Shown piece after piece: positions 29,142 through 38,210 of a DNA stretch of 64,000 nt. The notes under the pieces are model-generated. The model was not told the origin of the DNA. It did no database searches and saw nothing but the letters and a program-made list of their open reading frames with translations. Location: positions 1,548,272-1,612,271 of the forward strand of contig NZ_CP047089.1 in assembly GCF_009937765.1 (NCBI RefSeq). The letters are read 5' to 3'. This stretch comes from Bacillus pumilus (lineage in GTDB: Bacteria; Bacillota; Bacilli; Bacillales; Bacillaceae). Within the stretch, counting starts at the first letter, position 1. Each line of letters starts with the position of its first letter. The translations under genes and the position numbers were made by a program.

Positions 29142-30386
29142 TTGAAAATTCATATTGTGCAAAAAGGAGACTCCCTTTGGAAAATTTCAAAGAAATACGG
29201 AGTCGACTTTCAAGAATTGAAAAAACTAAATTCACAGCTCAGTAATCCAGATTTGATCATGCCGGGTATGAAGATCAAGATTCCATCTAGTGGTGTTCCT
29301 GTAAAAACAGATCATCAGAAAGCAAAAGAAATGCCAAAGCCGAAAGAACATCCGTATGTGAAAGAAAAGCCAAAAGATGTCGTGCAAGTGCAAGATACGA
29401 AACCGAAAGAAAAGCCAAATGAACCTGTCCCTTATGTACCGCCAGTGCCAAAAATCGAGCAGCCAGTTTTTCCGCAAGTTGATGTGAACTATTATCAGAC
29501 CAATCTCTACCAGCCATTCACGCCTCCTCCCAAAAAAGAACATCATGAGAAAAAAGATCACGTTCATGAAAAGAAAGATCATGTTCATGACAAAAAGGAT
29601 CATAAAGATCATGTTCACTATGAGAACAAGGAGCATAAAGATCACAAGGACCACAAGGACCATTTCCATCATGAAAATAAAGGTCATTTAAAAGATGAAG
29701 TGGCAAAGGGATATGATCCATTTATTCATATTCCGCATCAAAAGGAGGAGGGCAAAGATATGGAGCACAGCAATTACCCAAACCTTCCTAATTTCCCGCA
29801 AATGCCGAATGTAGGAGGCGCAGCGGTAGGGGGAATGGCTGAGAATAAGGAGCATCATCACCATCACCAGCATCATGACGCATATGATCCTTATTATGGT
29901 TATGGTCATTACATGCCAGCGATGTATCCATATCCGCAGCAAATGGTACCAGCGTCGCCAATTTTACCAGGATCAGGTCTTTGCTACCCTGTCCAGCCGT
30001 ATTATCACCATCACATGATGCCATATCCATACCCAGCGCAGCCATATTATCCTGCGTATCAAGCGCCAGCTTATTACGGAGAACATTATGAACATCATGC
30101 AAATGATGGGCATCACTGGCACCACCATATGCATCCGAATGCCAATGCAAACGCCAATGTCAATGCGAACGTGAATCAAGGCTTTTATCCAAATGTTTCA
30201 AATGAAGCTTATGGCAAGGAAGACTGCGGATGTGATGATGGCATGAAGCAGCATCAACCGTGGCCAGGACATTACCCGAATCCTGTACCTTATGGCCAAA
30301 TGGGAGCTTATCCAGCGCAGCCTTATATGCAGCCATATCCAGGTCAATCTGTTTTTGCAAGACCAGAGGAAGACGAAGAAGAGTAA
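29142..30386 (+). CDS. safA: Spore coat assembly morphogenetic protein SafA (full-length form)
   Basis: Inner-coat organiser that is recruited to the forespore via its LysM domain and interacts with SpoVID. It has 414 residues. LysM covers about 1-49 (MKIHIVQKGDSLWKISKKYG), followed by a Lys/Pro-rich linker. A strongly His/Lys/Asp-rich stretch lies at about 131-183 with repeated KDH units, and a Tyr/Pro/His-rich C-terminal half ends in acidic residues. TTG at 29142 follows AGGAGGGG. A second ribosome site and ATG inside the gene (29743-29762) would give a C-terminal product, as known for B. subtilis SafA-C30. Confidence 0.93.
   Translation: MKIHIVQKGDSLWKISKKYGVDFQELKKLNSQLSNPDLIMPGMKIKIPSSGVPVKTDHQKAKEMPKPKEHPYVKEKPKDVVQVQDTKPKEKPNEPVPYVPPVPKIEQPVFPQVDVNYYQTNLYQPFTPPPKKEHHEKKDHVHEKKDHVHDKKDHKDHVHYENKEHKDHKDHKDHFHHENKGHLKDEVAKGYDPFIHIPHQKEEGKDMEHSNYPNLPNFPQMPNVGGAAVGGMAENKEHHHHHQHHDAYDPYYGYGHYMPAMYPYPQQMVPASPILPGSGLCYPVQPYYHHHMMPYPYPAQPYYPAYQAPAYYGEHYEHHANDGHHWHHHMHPNANANANVNANVNQGFYPNVSNEAYGKEDCGCDDGMKQHQPWPGHYPNPVPYGQMGAYPAQPYMQPYPGQSVFARPEEDEEE
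29743..29762 (+). promoter_or_regulatory. Internal ribosome binding site and start for the short SafA form
   Basis: GGAGGAGGG eight bases before an in-frame ATG at 29760 (codon 207, MEHSNYPNL). Translation from here gives 208 residues without LysM. B. subtilis makes a comparable 30-kDa form by internal initiation, so the feature appears conserved. Confidence 0.75.
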
Positions 30387-30390
30387 TAAA

Positions 30391-30421
30391 AGAAGGAGCG
30401 ATCTCAATCGTTCCTTTTTTT
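30391..30421 (+). terminator. safA terminator
   Basis: Stem AAGGAGCGAT / ATCGTTCCTT (one G-T pair), loop CTCA, then a T-run. Confidence 0.85.
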
Positions 30422-30519
30422 GTTTATAACTGACAGCTTGATTTTTCCCAAAACTGTACATGCTAAAACAGAGCCTGTTTCGCGCTCATGAGATTGAATT
30501 TGTACAGGGGGTTTTTCGT

Positions 30520-31137
30520 TTGAGACAAAAATGGCAAAAAACGATCGCATTAGTGCTTCTTCCTATTGGGTTAACGGCATGTGGTACAAATGACAATGCA
30601 GGTGTCGATACACGTCACAATCAATCAGGTCAGCCAGTTGGATATCATTCGAATAATCGTGCGGATGACAATAACCAAGATCACCAAGGACCAGTTTCCG
30701 AACTCATGGAGGGAATGAACGGTGGGAATACAACGAATGTTGATTATCGCACCCGTCCTCAAGCTGACGATCGAACGCCTCTCGCAGGTGGAGATGGACG
30801 ATATAGCCATGGAGATATGAACTACCATAACCAAATGTCGTTCTCTGGCTACGATAAACAAGAAAACGTGCAACGTTCAAGAAAAATTGCCAATCGCGTC
30901 AATAAAATGAATCATGTTGCAGACTCGCAAGTAATGGTAACAGATGAAAATGTGTATATTGCCATTAAATCAGATGGGCGTCTGACATCAGAGGGAATAT
31001 CACAAGTGGAAGAAGCAGCGACTCGTTATGCGGATGGAAGAGCTGTCCAAGTCATTAAAGACGAGGGTGCTTTCACACGCTTTAGAGATATGAGAAGAAC
31101 ACAATTTGAAACAGGTCAAACAGGCATGACTCGATAG
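30520..31137 (+). CDS. coxA: Sporulation lipoprotein CoxA (spore cortex protein, YhcN/YlaJ family)
   Basis: 205 residues from TTG at 30520, which follows GGGGG at 30507-30511. An ATG at 30460 opens the frame 20 codons earlier, but only the TTG start gives a proper lipoprotein signal: basic start, hydrophobic core ALVLLPIGLTA and lipobox Cys21. The body carries a YhcN/YlaJ-type C-terminal domain (about 110-205). It follows safA as in B. subtilis, where CoxA is a forespore-expressed cortex-associated protein of unknown activity. Confidence 0.85.
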   Translation: MRQKWQKTIALVLLPIGLTACGTNDNAGVDTRHNQSGQPVGYHSNNRADDNNQDHQGPVSELMEGMNGGNTTNVDYRTRPQADDRTPLAGGDGRYSHGDMNYHNQMSFSGYDKQENVQRSRKIANRVNKMNHVADSQVMVTDENVYIAIKSDGRLTSEGISQVEEAATRYADGRAVQVIKDEGAFTRFRDMRRTQFETGQTGMTR

Positions 31138-31149
31138 GTTCGAGAATAA

Positions 31150-31185
31150 AAAAGGCTAAAGTTCCTCAAGAACTTTAGCCTTTTC
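31150..31185. terminator. Bidirectional terminator between coxA and the LysE-family gene
   Basis: Stem AAAAGGCTAAAGTTC / GAACTTTAGCCTTTT with loop CTCAA. Nearly perfect symmetry and flanking A/T runs serve both convergent genes. Confidence 0.88.
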
Positions 31186-31818
31186 TTAAAAATAAACCTT
31201 GATGCCCATATAAAATTCGTAAAAGAAATAACAGCCAAACCCTAGTAATAAAATACCAGCAATAATGGATGTCCATTTGATCATCGTTCGGTTCATCACT
31301 TTTCTTGTTAAGGATACAAGAGTGAGGAGACCGATGTCATGAAGGAGAATTCCTGCCAATATACCACCTGATGCTAGCATAAATTCAGATGAATCTGTTT
31401 TTGTATAGGCATCTGCCAGTACAGCACCGAATACAGAAACCCAAAACACAAGGTTTCCAGGAGATACCGCGACAAGCAAGCCGTTTCTGTACGTTTTTGC
31501 GAATGATTTATTGACTTTTTCGCCAGCTAAATGGATGTCTTGATCCGCATGTTTAATGGAATCGTATGCGAGAATCATTAAGAATATAGCTCCGATTAGC
31601 CAAAGCGGGATTTGGACAAATGGCAGTGATAAAAACTGAGCAAATCCAGCATATAAAGCCAAGATAAGTAAGAGATCGATGGTCATGCCGCCTGCTCCTA
31701 CGGTTAAACCATGAAAGAAGCCGTTTTTTAATCCCTGTTTTGTCATTTCAACCGTGATCGCTCCGACTGGCAGAGCAATTGAGAATCCTACGACGATAAA
31801 TGTGAGAAATGTTTGCAA
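31186..31818 (-). CDS. LysE/RhtB-family amino-acid exporter
   Basis: 210-residue membrane protein with about six hydrophobic helices. The family start GFSIALPVGAITVEMTKQGLKNG (about 11-33) matches the LysE pattern of a PxGP-like turn and following amphipathic segment. These proteins export amino acids or related metabolites; the substrate cannot be read from sequence. It resembles B. subtilis YrhP as far as I recall. The start is TTG at 31818 with AAAGGAAG ten bases upstream. This gene and thiC interrupt the usual coxA-to-bofC order. Confidence 0.85.
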   Translation of the reverse strand: MQTFLTFIVVGFSIALPVGAITVEMTKQGLKNGFFHGLTVGAGGMTIDLLLILALYAGFAQFLSLPFVQIPLWLIGAIFLMILAYDSIKHADQDIHLAGEKVNKSFAKTYRNGLLVAVSPGNLVFWVSVFGAVLADAYTKTDSSEFMLASGGILAGILLHDIGLLTLVSLTRKVMNRTMIKWTSIIAGILLLGFGCYFFYEFYMGIKVYF

Positions 31819-32062
31819 TCGACTAGAACTTCCTTTGAAAAAGTTTGTATAAAAATTCTCCGTTTAGATTAATTATACATAATAGGAGGAAAGGATCAAT
31901 GATTATTTCAGTTTTTATCTAAATGGTTGGGATGGAGGGTGTATATCAATGTGTATATTAAGCTGGCTTTATTTCTTTTGTAGTGAAAAGGAACTATTAA
32001 CCTGAAACTTCTTTTTTTCATGGCATCGCTATGCTACACTGTTGTGGAAAATAATAAATGTG

Positions 32063-32151
32063 ACTAGGGGTGCCCGAGGCTGGGCTGAGAGAGAAGTGTA
32101 TACTTCTTAACCCTTTGGACCTGATCTGGCTCGTACCAGCGTGGGGAAGTT
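32063..32151 (+). promoter_or_regulatory. TPP riboswitch (THI element)
   Basis: Begins ACTAGGGGTGCCCGAGG and contains CTGGGCTGAGA and later ACCCTTTGGACCTGATCTGG, the conserved thiamin-pyrophosphate-binding core. It ends GCGTGGGGAAGT. It precedes a terminator at 32205-32238 and then thiC, so TPP binding should switch off thiC by premature termination. Confidence 0.97.
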
Positions 32152-32181
32152 GAAGATGATACATGGGTCATTTACGGATGA

Positions 32182-34050
<1,869 letters not shown>

Positions 34051-34073
34051 AAAAGAACCTGCGGGGCTTTATA

Positions 34074-34220
34074 TCAGATCACGGAAAAGGTTTTTCTTAA
34101 GAGGTGGAAAAATGCCTTTAATGCAACCCCTATCATGTCCAGACTTGGAATGAGGGCATCTGTTAAATGAAACAAGACTGTTTGTCTTTCTGGAGATGTT
34201 CGTTTCTTTTTCCGTTTCAT
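34074..34220 (-). CDS. Unrecognised 48-residue basic protein
   Basis: Short gene read from ATG at 34220 to TGA at 34074. AAAAAGGAGG sits eight bases before the ATG on the minus strand, an excellent ribosome site. The product begins MKRKKKRTSPERQ and continues with an amphipathic or hydrophobic half containing LFHLTDALIPSLDMIGVAL and ending KTFSVI. The pattern of a basic N terminus plus helix could suit a small membrane-surface or nucleic-acid-binding protein. No family is recognised. It is convergent with thiC and fills an otherwise empty gap. A perfect 16-base palindrome lies 29 bases upstream. Confidence 0.65.
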   Translation of the reverse strand: MKRKKKRTSPERQTVLFHLTDALIPSLDMIGVALKAFFHLLRKTFSVI

Positions 34221-34248
34221 AAAGAAAACCTCCTTTTTAAATCATATA

Positions 34249-34264
34249 CTTCTTTGCAAAGAAG
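34249..34264. promoter_or_regulatory. Perfect palindrome, possible operator
   Basis: CTTCTTTGCAAAGAAG reads the same on both strands. It lies between the 48-residue minus-strand gene and the 62-residue plus-strand gene, where it could control either or both. No regulator is identified. Confidence 0.4.
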
Positions 34265-34411
34265 AGAGATAGAGATGTTGTTTGAATTTAAACAAAATTT
34301 AAACTTCTTGTGTTTGAAAGGAAAGAAGGAGGGGAAACGAGTTGAGTAGAGAATGAATGAAAAGAGCCGATCTATTTGGCCAGCTAACAAGAGAGAGTGG
34401 AAGGTGATCTT

Positions 34412-34600
34412 ATGATGAAAGTATTTAAAGTAACATTTCATATGAACAATGGGGAAGTGCTTGATTTTGAGCTAAAACGTCCAGCTACCTATGATGTGTA
34501 TAAGAAAATTGAAGAAGCCAATCATTGGTTTAAGCTGAATAATGAAATCATTAACTTATTAAATGTGAATAGCATCCATGTTGAAACAGAAACAGATTGA
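34412..34600 (+). CDS. Small hypothetical protein (62 residues)
   Basis: Starts at ATG 34412 (or the adjacent ATG 34415) after GGAAGGTGATC. A GTG at 34397 opens the frame but lies before that ribosome site. The product begins MMKVFKVTFHMNNGEVLDF and has alternating beta-like and helical segments with no membrane helix or signal, suggesting a compact cytosolic protein. I do not recognise a function. A 20-codon upstream frame ends over its start codon. It ends six bases before the left terminator hairpin of repeat copy C. Confidence 0.75.
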   Translation: MMKVFKVTFHMNNGEVLDFELKRPATYDVYKKIEEANHWFKLNNEIINLLNVNSIHVETETD

Positions 34601-34606
34601 CACAGA

Positions 34607-34629
34607 AAAGCCGCTCGGTAAGAGCGGCT
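34607..34629. terminator. Terminator hairpin, left copy (repeat copy C)
   Basis: AGCCGCTC / GAGCGGCT with loop GGTAA. Repeated exactly at 34805-34827. Lies between convergent genes. Confidence 0.75.
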
Positions 34630-34805
34630 CAGCGTGTAGACAAACCCTCGCATTCGTTGTTAGTCCTGCGTGCTGGTGCTCACGAATGACAAATTCGCTC
34701 CGCGCCAGTACTCGTCCTTCCTAGACTTCAAAGGTTTTCTATCACGCTGAAAAGAAGACAAAGGGCTAAAATCAAAATCATTTTAGCCCTTTGTCAACAA
34801 TCTGA
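34630..34805 (+). repeat. Terminator-inserted repeat element, copy C
   Basis: 176 bp, same ends as copy B (CAGCGTGTAGAC ... CAACAATCTGA). The central hairpin arms are GTGCTGG / CCAGTAC, different from copies A and B yet still paired. The distal 14-bp stem-loop is the same as in B. The flanking 22-bp terminator hairpin is duplicated exactly. Any reading frame through the central region meets a stop that is absent in copy D. Confidence 0.93.
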
Positions 34806-34830
34806 AGCCGCTCGGTAAGAGCGGCTTTCA
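34805..34830. terminator. Terminator hairpin, right copy (repeat copy C)
   Basis: Second exact copy of AGCCGCTC-GGTAA-GAGCGGCT, abutting the stop of the minus-strand kinase-like gene. It is followed by TTTCATT on the plus strand. Confidence 0.75.
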
Positions 34831-35616
34831 TTATGCAGAGAAATCATTCCGATTATTAAGCTGACCACGGGACAGCCAGTTCTTTTTATAGAAATAAGCA
34901 ATCACTTCAAGCCATAGACGTGGTGCTTTTTTCGGAAAAAAAGGCTTTTGATAATAAGCGTAAGCGGCTTTTAAGTCATCCCATTGATGGCATGCTTTTG
35001 TTTGTGTGAAACGGGCAACGTCGATGACCCTGACCTGTCCTTCCTTTGTTAAGATCAGATTCCGCAGGTGGATGTCAGAAGGGTTCAACCCTTTCTCGCG
35101 TGCTTCTTCTAGCGCATCATCGACTTGTTCAATCATTTGTTTTTTAATAGGAATCCCCTTTGTGAGGCATTCATAAAAAGTATTTCCTTTAATATATTCC
35201 ATTAAAATATACTGATCCCCAGATTCATAAATCTCAGGGTAGTAAGACGAACCAGAGAGTTTTTCATAAATGGCGGCTTCTTTACGGGCAATATGTTGAT
35301 AAGAAGGGAAAAAGACTTTTAGCGCCATTTTCTTGCCGTCTTTTTTGTATGAAAAGACATAGGCACTTCTTCCTTTGCCGCACAGCTCAAGCTCTGCCGG
35401 TTTAAAGGCAAGCTTATGAAGACGTTTATCCTCATGATACTGAATCGATTCGGCTAATCTTTTGACTTCTGACATTGACTTCACCTTCTTTGGTTTCAGT
35501 TTATGCGGCTGAAAAACGAATGATGAAAAACCGAGCATTCGATAAAGCAATGGATTGTATAAAACATACCATTTACGAATGAAGGATACAACGAAAGACT
35601 CTTCCCATATATTCAT
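34831..35616 (-). CDS. yrzF: Protein-kinase-like protein YrzF
   Basis: 261 residues as an open frame, with kinase-fold marks: ATP-binding lysine in KMALKVFFPSYQH (near 102), hinge YILMEYIKGN (near 150), catalytic loop NPSDIHLRNLILT (near 197) and the metal-binding VIDVARF. The catalytic aspartate position reads SDIHLRN, similar to small-molecule or lipopolysaccharide kinases. A strong ribosome site AAGGTGA precedes an internal ATG at 35475 (MSEVKRLAES), giving 214 residues. The ATG at 35616 has no good ribosome site. The N-terminal 47 residues may therefore be untranslated or a separate unit. Confidence 0.75.
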   Translation of the reverse strand: MNIWEESFVVSFIRKWYVLYNPLLYRMLGFSSFVFQPHKLKPKKVKSMSEVKRLAESIQYHEDKRLHKLAFKPAELELCGKGRSAYVFSYKKDGKKMALKVFFPSYQHIARKEAAIYEKLSGSSYYPEIYESGDQYILMEYIKGNTFYECLTKGIPIKKQMIEQVDDALEEAREKGLNPSDIHLRNLILTKEGQVRVIDVARFTQTKACHQWDDLKAAYAYYQKPFFPKKAPRLWLEVIAYFYKKNWLSRGQLNNRNDFSA

Positions 35617-35700
35617 ATCATCGATTTGGTTAATGTTTAGAAAAATGGGTCAAACTACATATGTCATGCATCGATCTCATGTTTTAAAGAGGTGTAAATA

Positions 35701-36213
35701 GTGAAAGTGAAGATGAAATGTTTCGTTACAGGACTTATCATGACAAGTGTGCTTTTTTTCGCTGCGGATATGGAGGGAAAAGAACACTTGCAAAAGCAGT
35801 CAAACTCGATCACCGTACAGCTTGAAAAAGTCTATCTAGACGGAGATGTGAGTATTGAAAGACACCGGGCATCATTAGAAGACAAAGACACATTCTGGTC
35901 GCAGTATAAAGGCTGGACGCTAGTAGAACAGAAAGAGGATTTTGCGCTTTTTAGAAAGCAAATTGATGATATCTCTCCATTAAGTAAAGCAAATGGATAT
36001 ATCGGATTATCAGAGGACGGTGTGATTTCTACGTTTCATGGAAGGCCTGACGGCTGGGCGGAGCCCATTCATCTCTTTTTTCAAATTGATACGTCCCGTT
36101 TAGAAAGTCATGTGGAGGAGCAGCTTGAGCAAGGCATTCCTTTTCGAACAAAGGATGAATTTGAGCATGTGCTTGAAGTCATGAAACCTTACCGAAATGA
36201 AATATCGTTTTAA
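35701..36213 (+). CDS. bofC: Bypass-of-forespore protein C (inhibitor of SpoIVB)
   Basis: Forespore-expressed secreted protein that restrains the signal protease SpoIVB and so delays pro-sigma-K cleavage. It has 170 residues with an N-terminal signal-like helix (about 7-22) followed by a mixed beta/helical body. DGVISTFHGRPDGWAEPIH near residue 102 is characteristic. GTG at 35701 follows AGAGGTG. The csbX gene that precedes it in B. subtilis, as I recall, is absent here. Its target pathway genes spoIVFA/FB are at 17172-18825. Confidence 0.92.
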   Translation: MKVKMKCFVTGLIMTSVLFFAADMEGKEHLQKQSNSITVQLEKVYLDGDVSIERHRASLEDKDTFWSQYKGWTLVEQKEDFALFRKQIDDISPLSKANGYIGLSEDGVISTFHGRPDGWAEPIHLFFQIDTSRLESHVEEQLEQGIPFRTKDEFEHVLEVMKPYRNEISF

Positions 36214-36220
36214 CGCGTAT

Positions 36221-36257
36221 AACAGCTTGCTGGTGTGAAGGCCGCAAGCTGTTTTTC
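36221..36257 (+). terminator. bofC terminator
   Basis: AACAGCTTGC / GCAAGCTGTT with a 13-base loop, then TTTTT. Confidence 0.8.
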
Positions 36258-36361
36258 GTGGTGTCATCGTAAAAATGGATTGAGCGAACGTATGTTAACT
36301 TTTATTGCGGTTTTCTTCTCGATTTATGTTACAATGAAGAACAGTCAAAGAGGTGAAAACG

Positions 36362-36967
36362 GTGATAGAGTTTGTAAAAGGGACCATTGATTATGTGTGC
36401 CCGCAATATGTTGTCATAGAAAACGGCGGAGTGGGATATCAAGTCTATAGCCCAAACCCGTTTATCTATCAAATCAATAAACAAGAAACGATTTATACGT
36501 ATCATTACATAAAGGAAGACGCTTTCTCGTTATATGGATTTCAAACACGAGAAGAAAAAGCGCTGTTCACAAAACTGTTAAATGTCACAGGGATTGGGCC
36601 GAAGGGGGCTCTAGCGATTCTTGCTTCCGGTGATCCTGGCGCTGTGATCTCAGCGATAGAACGTGAAGATGAAGCGTTCCTGATTAAGTTCCCTGGCGTT
36701 GGCAAAAAGACAGCTCGCCAAATCATTCTCGATCTAAAAGGAAAGCTAGCGGATGTTGTTCCTGAAATGATTGGCAATCTATTTAATCACGAGGACCATA
36801 TTCAGGTCGAAACGCAGCAAACGGCATTAGACGAAGCGCTTGAAGCCTTAAGTGTTCTTGGATACGGTGATCGCGAAATTAAAAAGGTATATCCATTGTT
36901 AAAAGAAGAAAAGAATCTCACAACCGATCAATATGTGAAAAAAGCTTTACAAAAAATGTTGAAATAG
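36362..36967 (+). CDS. ruvA: Holliday junction branch migration protein RuvA
   Basis: Junction-recognition subunit that loads RuvB. It has 201 residues: an OB-fold N-terminal domain (about 1-62), a helix-hairpin-helix middle ([16 protein letters not shown] and [19 protein letters not shown]) and a C-terminal RuvB-binding domain (about 150-201). The frame opens at GTG 36353, which lies inside the AGAGGTGA ribosome site. GTG 36362 gives the family start [18 protein letters not shown] at 36330-36335 is a possible -10. It is followed 11 bp later by ruvB. Confidence 0.97.
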
Positions 36968-36978
36968 GGTGATGTCTC

Positions 36979-37983
36979 ATGGATGAACGGCTCGTCTCAA
37001 CTGAAGCAGACAACCATGAATCAGCCATTGAGCAAAGTCTGCGGCCTCAGACACTTAGCCAATATATCGGTCAGCAAAAAGTTAAGGATAACCTCAGTGT
37101 GTTTATTGAAGCTGCCCGTATGAGGCAGGAAACGCTCGATCACGTCCTCTTATACGGACCGCCCGGACTCGGGAAAACGACGCTTGCGTCAATTATTGCC
37201 AATGAAATGAATGTTCAGCTGCGTACAACATCTGGACCAGCGATTGAACGTCCTGGTGATTTGGCGGCGATTTTAACGTCTCTTGAGCCAGGTGATGTGT
37301 TGTTTATAGATGAAATTCATCGCTTGCAGCGTTCAATTGAGGAAGTACTTTATCCAGCAATGGAGGATTTTTGTTTAGATATCGTCATTGGCAAAGGAGA
37401 TACAGCGCGCTCTGTACGGCTTGATTTACCGCCATTTACACTTGTAGGTGCTACAACCCGTGTTGGACTTTTAACAGCGCCGCTTCGTGACAGGTTTGGG
37501 GTACATGCAAGATTGGAATACTATGAGCAAAGAGATTTGGCTCACATTGTTTCAAGAACAGCAGAGCTGTTCGAGATTGGAATTGATCTTCGCTCAGCCG
37601 AAGAGATCGCAAGACGTTCCCGCGGTACGCCGAGGGTTGCCAATCGTCTACTCAGAAGAGTAAGAGATTTTGCCCAGGTGCTTGGAAATCATTCGATTAC
37701 CGAGGACATTGCGGAAGATGCCCTTGAGCGCCTTCAAGTCGACAAGCTTGGTCTTGATCATATCGATCATAAGCTGCTTTTAAGTATGATTGAAAAATTT
37801 AGAGGCGGTCCTGTTGGGCTTGACACAATCTCAGCGACAATTGGAGAAGAATCACATACGATTGAAGATGTGTACGAACCGTATTTACTGCAAATTGGTT
37901 TCCTACAAAGAACACCAAGAGGACGAGTCGTCACAAGAGAAGCGTATGAACACTTTCAAATGGAGGTTCCGATTCGTGACTGA
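36979..37983 (+). CDS. ruvB: Holliday junction branch migration helicase RuvB
   Basis: AAA+ motor that drives branch migration with RuvA. It has 334 residues with Walker [10 protein letters not shown] (about 61-69), Walker B DEIHR near 113, sensor/arginine-finger region [18 protein letters not shown], and a C-terminal winged helix ending [18 protein letters not shown] at 36979 follows GGTGATG. The next gene starts within its last codons. Confidence 0.98.
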   Translation: MDERLVSTEADNHESAIEQSLRPQTLSQYIGQQKVKDNLSVFIEAARMRQETLDHVLLYGPPGLGKTTLASIIANEMNVQLRTTSGPAIERPGDLAAILTSLEPGDVLFIDEIHRLQRSIEEVLYPAMEDFCLDIVIGKGDTARSVRLDLPPFTLVGATTRVGLLTAPLRDRFGVHARLEYYEQRDLAHIVSRTAELFEIGIDLRSAEEIARRSRGTPRVANRLLRRVRDFAQVLGNHSITEDIAEDALERLQVDKLGLDHIDHKLLLSMIEKFRGGPVGLDTISATIGEESHTIEDVYEPYLLQIGFLQRTPRGRVVTREAYEHFQMEVPIRD

Positions 37984-38176
37984 ATTCCCTAAAATATTGA
38001 TGATTTTAGGTGGTGTCCTTTTTGCCGCAGGGTTAGTATTTCAATTGGTTGGTAAGCTTCCAGGTGATATTTTTGTGAAAAAAGGAAATGTGACCTTCTT
38101 TTTTCCTGTGATCACCTGCATTGTCATTAGCATCGTGCTCACGATATTACTGAATATCTTTGGACGGATGAAATAA
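37976..38176 (+). CDS. yrzS: DUF2905-family small membrane protein
   Basis: 66 residues from GTG at 37976, nine bases after TGGAGG, overlapping the ruvB stop by eight bases. Two membrane helices (about 6-26 and 41-62) flank the family-type loop [20 protein letters not shown]. The function of this widespread family is unknown. The longer open frame that starts at 37790 runs through ruvB in another frame and is not the real start. Position ruvB-yrzS-queA matches B. subtilis. Confidence 0.85.
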   Translation: MTEFPKILMILGGVLFAAGLVFQLVGKLPGDIFVKKGNVTFFFPVITCIVISIVLTILLNIFGRMK

Positions 38177-38210
38177 CGTTAACTAGTTAACTACAGAATA
38201 GGTGAAGGAA

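Noticed and set aside
29232..29687. 151-codon minus-strand frame inside safA
   Set aside because: It is the antisense shadow of the Lys/His/Asp-rich SafA repeats, giving Met/Phe/Ile-rich sequence. No ribosome site.
34167..34349. 60-codon plus-strand frame after thiC
   Set aside because: Overlaps the better-supported minus-strand 48-residue gene and lacks a ribosome binding site.
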